The notes under the pieces: generated by a model
The model's input: the letters and a program-made list of their open reading frames with translations, nothing else
The model's database searches: none
What the model was told of the DNA's origin: nothing
Part shown: piece by piece, positions 52,665 to 62,260 of the stretch
How the letters are laid out: each line of letters begins with the position of its first letter
How positions within the stretch are numbered: the first letter of the stretch is position 1
Assembly (NCBI GenBank): GCA_010909165.1
Contig: MU008194.1
Span: 496,001 to 560,000, forward strand
Direction: 5' to 3'
Length of the DNA stretch: 64,000 nt
Source: Anthoceros angustus
Taxonomy: Eukaryota > Streptophyta > Anthocerotopsida > Anthocerotales > Anthocerotaceae
Program-made: the position numbers and the translations under genes

Positions 52665-53470
52665 GGCCTAGAAACCCGAGTCAAAGTTGCCATGGTCAGA
52701 GGAGTAACCAAAGTCAATAGACTCCCCAGAACGAAGAGACTCGGATTCGGACTCCTCCTCGTAGGAGTCATGGCCAAAACTATGAACAGAAGAAAAACTC
52801 TCATCTGATCTTGGAGAATTGCGACGACGACGTTCTTCGTAAGAAATTCGCTCTTCAGGCTCAAGATTAGCCTCTTCCTCCAGTCTGAAGTTTGACCCTG
52901 CAAGGAGGAAGTGGGAGCGAGAGAGTTTAGTACCACAAACATAAAAGAAGGAAGAACCAGAACAGGAAAGGTTCAGGATGCTTACTGTATATGCTCACGA
53001 CATGACCAGGGCAAGGGTTGTAGATGCGCACGCTCACACGCTTCATGGTTATCTCGGTGCAACCTACCCAGACCTTGTACCAAACAGGTGAGCACGGATA
53101 CTTCATTGCCGTTCGATGATCCTAGTCTCGCGTCTCACCGGTGCTTTGGATAATTCAAGGTGGGTCAGACCATGGGTCGCCCTCACGGCAACAATTGAGT
53201 GGGCGTGATTGTTTCCAGAGTTGGGTCTTGGCGGAGGAGCGGAAGGGCCACCCATTTCGGACTTGAGGGCAGTTGCGAAGCTCAAGAAACTCCTTTGTTG
53301 TTCCTTCGCCCACCGACGCCTTTCTTGATACTCGTGTCTTCAGGTGTCTTGGGAGCAGTCTTCACGTTGCCGGTAGTTGTCCTAGCCACTGCAAATCTTC
53401 CAAGGGCGTCTCGGAGCTGGCTGCGGCGCTTAGGAGCTGGCAGCTCATAGTCGGAATCCGAGGAGGCCAT
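52665..53470 (-). CDS. Antisense spliced gene-like structure inside copia element 2
   Basis: Between RNase H and the 3' LTR, on the opposite strand. First exon from the ATG at 53470: MASSDSDYELPAPKRRSQLR, DALGRFAVART. Middle exon about 53105-52993: MKYPCSPVWYKVWVGCTEIT, YNPCPGHVVSIY, with a GTAAGC donor. A pyrimidine-rich tract and CAG acceptor precede the last exon, 52901-52665 (FRLEEEANLEPEERISYEER, then acidic Ser/Glu-rich DSYEEESESESLRSGESIDF) and a stop. Exon 1 to 2 does not join cleanly (a stop near 53285), so the model is incomplete. The retained antisense intron suggests captured genomic DNA. Function unknown. Confidence 0.45.
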
Positions 53471-53710
53471 GGCGGAGGAGCTCAAGATGAAAATCCTACG
53501 CTCCAGCAAGCTGAGAAGTAACTGGCAAATGAATTGTGCCAAGGTTATATAGCACGCGCTCATCATCGCCGTAAAGCATCTTTACGACACGCGAGAAAGG
53601 AGAGGACGTAACCAATTACTGCAGATGATGGCTATGGAGTTTGAGAGCGAAGACACATGAACCTTTCCACAGCTTGGTAGAGAGATGAGATCATTACTAG
53701 CAAGTGGGAG

Positions 53711-53943
53711 TAAAGGAATACATGTGCTAGTTATTGGTAAGGGTTTGGGTTATTTAGTCAAGTTAAGCTCTTAGCATTATATATGTCTTTTCATTAGGGT
53801 TACGTCGTTTGGATAAGACACGTTGATTCATAAGTCTCTTTAGTTGTCTTTTCATATAACACATAAGTTTTATGTATGTTCTTGTCACAATGTAATTAAT
53901 ATATATGTTTAATTGATCCTCAGATTCCGCCTAAATTACGTTA
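53711..53943 (+). repeat. 3' LTR of copia element 2
   Basis: 233 bases, counterpart of 49312-49541, followed by the 5-base target duplication gaggg. Confidence 0.92.
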
Positions 53944-54084
53944 GAGGGCCGAGGGTCGAGATGTTGCGAGAGAGGCAATTATGGAAAGAGAGTATTGAGT
54001 CCACGTTAAAGCCGTCCATCAGCTTGTAGACCTCCAGAAGAACTTTGTCAGTTTGGCAAGGTACGTAAGCTAGACCTGGCTTGG

Positions 54085-54417
54085 GTGGAGGCTTTGATGC
54101 AAAAGATGAAGCATTCCACGTGGGTGGCTGGTGTGTTGCCCATGATTGTCATTGTAGACCCGGCCCAGTGTCCCAACAAGAACTTTTTTAACATGGATAA
54201 GGTGGATTGGGGGGTGTACAAATTTTATGTATTGCGAGGGAATCATTCCTTCCAGACCAGATCTAGACTAGCCGACTTGTATCCATTGGTTCAAGAGTAC
54301 AGGTGGATGGATGCATATGTTCTTGCTCGCCTCACAAATGAGGAGATGAGGTTAGTTGCCACTGATCACAACACCATTGTGAATGCCAAGAAGATTTTTA
54401 CTTTCATCGACCGGTGA
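54085..54417 (+). pseudogene. ParB-like domain segment downstream of copy C
   Basis: Open frame of 110 codons: PMIVIVDPAQCPNKNFFNMD, YKFYVLRGNHSFQTRSRLAD, WMDAYVLARLTNEEMRLVAT, DHNTIVNAKKIFTFIDR. The succession of beta strand, GNH in place of the usual G.(H/R)R, helix and a (L)(S/T)(D/N)EE..L...N segment fits the ParB/sulfiredoxin fold. It follows the copy C tail, so it may be a further open frame of the retroelement. Beyond 54417 only short frames (DNLINRIIAKVDDEVWKYVD) continue. Confidence 0.5.
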
Positions 54418-57277
54418 GGTACATCGAATCGAGATGAAGGCCAATGATGGGTCAAGTGTGACTTAGACCGAAGTTGAGATATATGCCCGGTGGTTCCTAA
54501 GTGGGATGCAAGCATGGACCTAAGGTCGCTTATCACCGCCTCGTGGACAACCTGATTAATCGGATTATTGCGAAGGTTGATGATGAGGTGTGGAAGTACG
54601 TGGATGAAATCTTTGAGAAGTGGGAGACGAAAAGCTGGTTCGAGCAGTGGAGGCACTGGCTCTCACACAACAAATAAGGCCCGCAGGAATTCAAGGAAGA
54701 CAACAAGTTAGAGCAAACTTGGTCATTGACACAAAGGAGCTTAGTATACCGGTGAGGGTATGGAAGTGTTTCTGTGGCATCGTACCGCAATTGGAACAAC
54801 TTGAAGACAACATGCATGAAAGTCCTGTTGGAGAATTGACATTGAAACAAATGTTCGTGGGTGGACAAGGCCAAAAACTCAACCTCATCCATGTTACATC
54901 GCCAAGCATTTGCATTGTGAGACATTTGAAGAGGTTCAGAACGATATCCCGACATCGCATGGTGAATCAAATTAGTAACTTCCACCGCCTTCAAAAACCG
55001 GCCTCGATGAACACTTAGCTATACCCAAATCGAGTTTCTCTCAGGCCGCTTCTTGTCCTTATAAGTCATGGAAAGTGGAGGCCTTAACACCGTATTCGAA
55101 CAAAGAGAACGTCCGGTTGCATTTGACGTGGGTTGTGTCTTTCATGTCTGCAGCTGCCCAACACTTGCCTTGAGTGGGTGCCGCCATGGAATTGATTCAA
55201 GATCCATGAATTGAGCGCACTTGGGATCCACATCACGAAATGACAGTGTCGCAGTATCATATCGGATCATCCGATCGCCCAAAGACTAATCTCTCATGGC
55301 ATCGGAATCAACCTCTTCAAGAGTCTTAGGGCCGATAGCCCGATCATCCGCAGTTGTAACACAATTTTAGTTCCATCGGCTGGCAAACAAAGTTGTCACT
55401 CCTGCCGCGCCGGTTCTCTAAGTACAACGATTGAGGCACACCTTATCATCTGCGCGCTAGGGTGAATGTGCATCGCAGTCACCTCACGACAATGTCGCCA
55501 CATTGGTTTTATGCCAAGAACATGTCGTCATAGCACCCTACACGCCCATCAAGACTTCTCTCACCATAGATGTGTCATCCAAGAATGGAAGACCACAATA
55601 CGAAATACCTAGGATGTGGTGATGCCTTGAACCGCATGATGACCCCTTCAAACTCGCTTTGGTAAATCTTGTGTCATACTCTGATTGGGGATCTAGATCC
55701 AAGCCTGGGAGGTCTAACAACAATAAAGCATACGATCGAGGCTCTACAAACCGGGCCATGTTCACCATGTTGCCACACAGTATCCCGACCTTGCTGGGTT
55801 TTTCTGGCTTGGAGTCGTTCACGATGGTCATCAACTTATCCTCAGATGTGGTCGATATCAAGGCACGTTGCGACTCCTCCATCTGCTTCCAAGATCTGGC
55901 CTTAAATATGTGCTCCTTAGGGGTGCTATGATGACATGTTACTGGCATAAAACCAATGTGACAAAGATTGTCGAGGACAGTCAGACGATGCGGGACTTTT
56001 CACTTGCGCCGCAGGAGCTTGGATTGTGTGCCTCAATCGCTTGTAGTGAGAACCGACGCAACTTGGCGTGGAGTGACAACTTTGTTTGCCAAGCGAGCGG
56101 GAACTAAAATTGTGTTACAACACCGCAGATGATCGGGTTGTTTCCTCATCGAAGCCCCTAAGACTCTTGAAGAGGTTGATTCAGCATGCAGAGGGAGATT
56201 GGCCGATGCGCGCAGGATCGGCCGGTATGATAGCAGCTGTTCAGTTATGCCGTAATGTCATTTCTGCTGATGTGGATCCCAAGTGCGCTCAATTCATGGA
56301 TCTTCGAATCAATTCCATGGACAGCTGGCCGACGTAAGAGGAGGAGGTAGGCGAGGAGCCCCGCTATGGAGGCGGCAAAGACGCTCAATAAGGAGCCCAT
56401 GGTGAACAACATGGTCGGTGCCCGGGTTCATATGTGTCATTGAAGCGAGACCAACGAGGAAGCCCGAGACCAAGGGTCATATGGCATGTAGTGAAGCCGC
56501 AGCGATAACTCAATGGTCCTTGGGATGCGGAGCAGAAGTGAAGGATGCGTAAGAGCCCCTCCTGCGTTTGCTCGATGCCCGATGGTGGGGGATGTAGGAT
56601 TGGAAAACTTTGCTCCAGTGATCGAGGTGTGTCGGCGGACAAGTGGATAGGCTACGTGTTTGTTTCGAGGATTCTCGTAGGAGGAACCGGTCTTAAGCAC
56701 CGATACCGGTTGGTATCTCGCACTTTGGTAGAACGTGCATGCAAGCAAGGTGCTATGAACACAACAAACACATCAAAGTGCAAGGTCCCCGGAGCACTCT
56801 AGACAACGAACACGCCGGTGGAGCACGCAAGCCGGAAGCATGGGAGTGGTGACGATTCGAGAATGTGTTCGCACCGATCGGGTATTTGATGAGCGAGATC
56901 ATCATGGTCGCATGGTGCAAGGTATGGATTTCATGTAAACAAACCGATTTTCAAAGAAGCGCTGGCGGCCCATTCGCATGCATGCAGTGTATCAATACAA
57001 TCGCCAAACTGCTCCTAATCTCTCGCTAGGAAGACTATGTATGTTGTAAACCCACCGTGTACGAAGATGACAATGGATGTCATGTGACAATCCAACTTCA
57101 AACATGCCGATGTTCAATCGCTTTCACAGAGCCGCACTAACACCGCCCATACACACATGTAGCAATATGACTTTCTCCAATTTTATCCTTGACCACTAAG
57201 AACACCGACATGTCGTGCTCCTTGCCCTCCACACCATTCACACCGCCTCCAACCCCGTGAGTGGAATCCAGTGTTGA
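54418..57277. other. Unassigned region with a large inverted repeat
   Basis: Short frames continue the ParB-like segment to about 55020. 55184-55540 and 55921-56320 are inverted copies of each other. Between them, on the minus strand, an open frame 55538-55948 (SKVGILCGNMVNMARFVEPR, SYALLLLDLPGLDLDPQSEY) reads through into the left arm. 56.3-57.3 kb holds no supported gene. Confidence 0.5.
55184..56320. repeat. Imperfect inverted repeat, arms of about 360-400 bases
   Basis: Left arm 55184-55540, right arm 55921-56320, spacer about 380 bases. Long exact words are shared in opposite orientation, for example gatgtggatcccaagtgcgc and tggcataaaaccaatgtg. The right arm has extra insertions (about 40 bases). 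Confidence 0.88.
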
Positions 57278-60200
57278 TCAACACGCAACAAGAAAGACGA
57301 AGTTTGCACCGCCATCCCGCCCAAATTCCTTAAGGACCAAGCAATGAAGCAGCCGATCACTCCAGCGTGCTTGAAAGGAACCCCGCCCATGTTGTGATTG
57401 CCATGTCAACTTCCAATTTCCATCGCCCATGTGGAATTCTCGCCAGGCCCGCCGGAGGTGAGGTCTCCATCGCATGCAATATTCCGTGCAAGGCAAGCCA
57501 CTTCCAAACGATGACGGTCGCGCTGGGGTGTGGCATGAGCGGTAGATAGTCCGAAATCTTCCTCCACTCCCGCGCCGACATTGGGCAGGAGATGCAAGGT
57601 TTATGCACTGAACGTCCAATGCCACCACGACCCTCCCCACTAATGTAGAGGGGTGACCATGACGGTGGACACCAACTCAACACATGTGGACTTTCCATTG
57701 CGCATTTGCATTTTTGTTGTCCATACAAAGTTGCCCTGATTTTCAAAATCAAGGTTATAGGCAATGTACCTCTGGTTAGCCAAACTAATATGAGATGAGG
57801 ACATACAAATACGGTAAAACAGATCCCTCTATGATTTGCTCCTAGGTTCAGGGGGGTTTTTTTTTTTAAGAAATCAGGAAAACATGGTTTTGGATGGCTT
57901 TTGTATACCTTTCGACCCTGTGTACATGTAAACGATCTGGACTCGGAAACCCCTTGTTGGGATGTGCCTTGAAGTGTTTTTTTTGTTTTTTTGGTCAAGT
58001 GTGGTGTGAAAATAAGTCAAGATGACAGTAGGCAAAGGTATTTATAAAAGAAACGTCCTTGGCCTATGGTTTTTTTTCCTTGTTTTTATTTCTTAGGTTA
58101 GATAATAAAGGGCCCGAAAACTCGATGTTCCTTGGCCCATGGACTTGGGATGTCCACTAAAAGGTCTATATATGTGAGGTAGAGGGTTGGTATAATTAGG
58201 GAGTGATGGGTCTATAGGCTTGGAGTCAACCGATCACAGAGTCAACGAGTGTGGGGTTGTGGATTGGGGTGTGGAGCGAGCAGTCGTAGAGGTCGAACAG
58301 GGGTAGGGGAACCTGGGGGACTTAACCCTAGGAAGTAACAAAAGTCCGTTCAGACAATAGAGCGTAACGGTGGCTGGGACGGGAGCGAGCGGTGGAGCGC
58401 GACGACGGTTGGAGCGCGATGAAGTCGAGAAGCTGCGTCTGGGGGACATCGCGATCTGCAGGAGGGCGCGAGGCGCACCCAAAAAGGGAAGGAGCTCCGA
58501 ACCCCCATCAGCGATATCGCGAGTCGCGACGCTTAGAGGAAGGAGGAAGGCGGCGGCGTGGCCGAGGAGGTAGGAATCCTCGAGACCGACCCCGCCAGAA
58601 TGGGCGAGGTGTCATCGATTTGAGGCGCGAGACCCGGGGACTGTGGAGGGATGGCGCCCAAGGTCAAATGAGACAGCTTGCTTGCCCAATGGCCAAACAT
58701 GGATCATTGGAAAGTCCGAGCTTGGTGAAGGAGGGGCTTGGCTTCATGGAGGAACTGGAATTACATGAACTTGGGTCTGTGTGCAGAGTGTCGCCACCAA
58801 GACAAGCAATGGGCGAGGGAATTAGAGCGCCGCAGGATTGGGACCTCGGAATTGGTTAGAGAGTGTATGGGCGCAGAAGGAGGAGGTGTGGTTTGGTGAT
58901 GGAACCGTCTCGAAAAAGGAGCAAGAAGAAGAAGCAGCACCGCTCGGTTAAGGCGGCGACCGGAACCCAACGGGTCGGGTCGACGCGGATTTGGCAAAGC
59001 TTGATGGGTCCGCCGATGGCTCCTATGGCGTTTCGCAGACAAGAAGTGGATTATTTGTCCGACCACTTCTGTCATTGCTCCTCCATGAAGTGGTCAAGGG
59101 GCGAAAATCGATTGGGGACGAATTCTCTTCGACAAGTTGTGTGAAGAGAGGTTGAACTCGATTTCTCCTACCTCGACCTCTCTAATTTCACCATTTCGTC
59201 CATCTTTATGCGCATGCTAACCGCCCGCCCAGAGGTGGAATTGTGGCCTCCTTCACATGTGGAAGCCGCTTAGGAGGTGAAATGGAAGGCGGAGGAGCCA
59301 AGGAGGAAATCGAGGAGAAATCGGATAGCCGGGAGTCCGTGACAGCCTGAGGAAGAGAGGAAATTTCTACCAAAGAAAAGAGGAAGACCGGGGTGGAAGG
59401 CCCTCAAATAAAAAAGGTGAAGTGGACGCGCTGGCCACCGTGTCGATCGGGCGCCAAGGCAGAAATGAAGGCCAAACGGCAGATTGAGGTGGCGAGGAGG
59501 CGCGATCCGAGGAAGACAATTTTGCTGACCTGGATGCAGATGATGAACCAACCCCGAGGGATTAGGGCCGACCTCAAGCGGACCCCTCCTCAAGATGGGA
59601 AGAAATTTTCAAGGGACTCCACCGGCAGAGGTGGATGCCGAATTGGTGAGGGCGACCTGCTGGGAGGAAAGTGCTCGACATGGGATGGCGCCGCGCGGGG
59701 CCGCCACAATGTGGATTTGCAGGAGCCGACCATCGGCGATCCGCCCAAGCGGATTTGTTAGATCAAGCGGCCTTGCTCTCACATGGCCTCAGTGCAAGGG
59801 GCGGAGGAAGTGGTGAAGGCCAGTTTGACGAAGAGGAGGCCAAGTGCAAGCAACTGGAGGAAGACAAGCGGGCCCTAGAGGAAATAAGGGCCAAGATTCA
59901 GGAGGATTTGTGCAGGGCTCAGGAGAAGTTGCAGGCCATAACACGATAATTTTTGAAGGGGGGGAATATAGTAACCCTCTTGGCCGCCACAAAGACTTGT
60001 CACGAAGAACACCTTACCTAGAACAAAGATATGTGCCCTACTTTGATAATGCACACACCCTTTCCGAGGTCATACTGATAAAGACGCACTTTCAAGTGAA
60101 CACCCTAGAACTGGAGCATGAGGGTGCGGGCCTGCCTCGCTTTTGTAGAATGTTTAGAGGGCTGCCATTTTATATGTTTATTACAACCGAAAACTTTTAC

Positions 60201-60712
60201 TTTGAAGTGGTGGAACACAATGAAAACAATCTGCATTAGAGGGAGTCTCATTTTAATCGTCAGAAGAACATTGCAACAAACATCCGCTAAAGGAGGGAGT
60301 GGTCATCAGATCGACAATAGTCATTGAAGAGTGCGGCCCGGCGACTCATCCATGCCTTGCCGACATCGAGTCAAGAACCACCGCCATAGGATGCGGTCCA
60401 TATCGTCCGCCTCAAAGTTATCGCTCTCCTCCATTGCTTGCTCGCCTTCAATAGTATCATTCCCGGCCCACCATCCGACGGTGGACCGCCACACAAGATC
60501 TAGGGTTTGCCGACCTCATCCAAAAGGTCGCCCCGTAGTCTTCAACCTTCCGCACTCAATGCAACCACTTGGGCTTTAAGGCAATGCCGCCCTTAAATGA
60601 ACAAAGTTAGTTGCCCATGCGCCCATGCAAGCATCCTTAAAATCAACAAAGTTGAGTTATTAAAAAGATATGGGTTTTGAACCCGAACCTATTCATTACT
60701 AAACCTTTTTCC
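57278..60712. other. Unassigned repeat-rich sequence
   Basis: 57.3-58.0 kb has minus-strand open frames with a Cys/His/Trp pattern faintly like the zf-RVT end of LINEs, not convincing. 58.4-59.2 kb has Arg-rich plus-strand frames of low complexity. 59671-59949 ends in a clear coiled coil (EAKCKQLEEDKRALEEIRAK) of unknown protein. No intact gene is supported. Confidence 0.45.
59671..59949 (+). other. Short frame with C-terminal coiled coil
   Basis: 92 codons; the last 40 are a heptad-like charged helix (FDEEEAKCKQLEEDKRALEE, IRAKIQEDLCRAQEKLQAI) ending in a stop at 59949. The upstream part does not resemble a domain. It could be the tail of a retroelement gag or ORF1. Confidence 0.35.
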
Positions 60713-60734
60713 CAACAACAACAACAACAACAAC
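60713..60734 (-). repeat. (TTG)n 3' tail of the LINE
   Basis: Seven CAA units on the plus strand, that is TTG units at the 3' end of the minus-strand LINE, directly after its last stop region. A trinucleotide tail in place of poly(A). Confidence 0.8.
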
Positions 60735-61440
60735 TTTATTTATGTCCACTAAGGATGGGAAGAACCATCATGGGACGTAGATAGTACAGTAAAAGAGGTT
60801 TAAAACCGAGTACACTTACGACGTCCGAACTAGAGAAGCAGACTGTATGAGGGAAGCGTAAAAGAAGGCAAAGACTACAAGGAGTCCAACAAGGACCGCC
60901 AAGATCAAGAAGCTCGAGAGACATAGTCCAGAGCCTAGGAATGTGGAAAGAGAAAATCGCAATGAGAAGCCGCACATTCAAAAGAAGAGAGTAACGAGAC
61001 CGAATATCGGCATAGGACAATAAAAGAGGAAGTGTGATTGATTCGGATCCAAGGAGCAAAGCTTGCATCCTATCGCCTTGGGAGGGGTAGGCTTGAGCCA
61101 ACGGTCTCAATCCGAGGTGGTGGGAGCTAACACGAAATTGACCTATGAGTGCGGAGTTTGAAGGAAAGGGGGAACCGAGGTAGCAAGGCGTAGGAAATTT
61201 ACCAGAGGGAGGATTAACTCGAGCTCGCCTTTGTAAAAGAGTCTAGAAGTGAGAGGGGGGAAAAGGAAAGAGGGGACCAGTGAGGCGAAGGTATCTTAAT
61301 TTAAGGGCCTCGAATGGAGTGGTTGGGGGATGTGAGAAAGGGGAGTTGGGAGGAGGGAGAGGGCGCAGTCGAAAAGGTTCAAACTCGAATCTTCTAAGCC
61401 GCTTGGCAGCTTGAGAAAGCCAAGAAAAGAAGCTTGTGGG

Positions 61441-62260
61441 TCAAGATTGAGCGAGCGAGGGAGGACCTAAAGGCAAGGAGGAGGTAAGGGGATCCAAAAT
61501 GGGATTAGCAATATCAAGGAGGTGGAGGCGGTAAAGAAAGGATGAGAGACTAAAAAAGGCCATCAAGTTCGAGGGGAAAGGCTGCAAATTCAGAAAGGAG
61601 GATGGGTAATGGAGTCGAGCGCTTACAAGCAATGTGAGCGCGGAGAAAGGAAGATTGAACCCTTTCCACCTTCGCCCAAGAAGAAGGGGAAAGATCCGGC
61701 CCCAAATTTCAGCGCCATACAAGGCGGAGGGAATTACCATAGTGTTGAACACCTGCTTCCCAAGATTGATATCCTGAAGATTCATCCTCAGATAAAGAAC
61801 CAAAGCAGGATGAGCCCATCCCTTGGTAGCGGAGGAGGCAGAGGAGGTCCAATTAAATTTAGGACCGAAAATAGTGATAAGATAAGTATAGGATCGAACC
61901 ATCTCCACCTCCCGACCATCATAATAAAATTTGCAATCACCCTTGTAATCCCGAGTGTTGAACCGCATAATCTTGGTCTTGCAGATTGACAAAGAGACCC
62001 TTGGTTTTACAAAAAGGGATAAAACATCCGCTTGTGGATAGCTCCGGAATGAGATAAAGAACAATATCATCAACCCAAAGAGATTTGGGGACAAAGGGTC
62101 GCCATCAAGAACGCCAAGTTGGATAGGGATCCGTGGGAAGACAAACCACGGGAGTCTTGATTCGAGCAAAGACCCTTTGTAGAGAAGGGTAGCAAGATGC
62201 CACAAATGAGGAGGCATCTTAAGAGATTGAAGTCTCACAAACAACTTATCCCAAGGCATG
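61441..62260 (-). pseudogene. LINE reverse transcriptase fragment
   Basis: Longest LINE frame. Starts MPWDKLFVRLQSLKMPPHLW, with GVLDGDPLSPNLFGLMILFF (the PLSP block). The catalytic xVDD lies in a different frame at about 62060-62080, so a frameshift falls inside the RT. Downstream SICKTKIMRFNTRDYKGD, EMVRSYTYLITIFGPKFNW and YGAEIWGRIFPLL match the thumb and connection of L1/Tad-type LINEs. Confidence 0.85.

Larger units (their letters stand above)
49312..53943 (+). mobile_element. Ty1/copia LTR retrotransposon 2, integrase deleted
   Basis: 5' LTR 49312-49541 and 3' LTR 53711-53943 differ at only a few positions, so insertion was fairly recent. They begin taaaggaatacatg and end aaattacgtta. 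Primer-binding site tggtatcagagc at 49542-49553. The target duplication gaggg lies on both sides (49307-49311 and 53944-53948). Inside: a gag-like frame, a junction to the end of integrase, RT, RNase H, then about 1 kb with an antisense gene-like structure. The protease and nearly all of integrase are missing, so it could not move on its own. Confidence 0.92.
48340..54417 (+). mobile_element. Ty3/gypsy copy C, 3' part only, interrupted by copia element 2
   Basis: Begins inside the integrase tail (RDQLRYAYTRGGTWKPKVRK), followed by VILRVVRVGKDGVLELEG, PHD finger 48647-48779 and a tail frame 48933-49311. Copia element 2 then interrupts (49312-53948 including one target duplication), and the tail frame resumes at about 53949 and runs toward a ParB-like segment 54085-54417. 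Upstream parts (gag to integrase core) are absent; the minisatellite lies there. The right end is not defined. Confidence 0.78.

Noticed and set aside
57278-57998. LINE zf-RVT end on the minus strand
   Set aside because: Only a loose Cys/His/Trp spacing over three frames; not enough without a profile search.
58370-59145. Arg-rich plus-strand frames as a LINE ORF1 or nuclear protein
   Set aside because: Low complexity, several overlapping frames equally open, no motif.
61609-61989. Plus-strand frame of 126 codons
   Set aside because: Antisense of the LINE reverse transcriptase, whose minus-strand frame has clear RT motifs.
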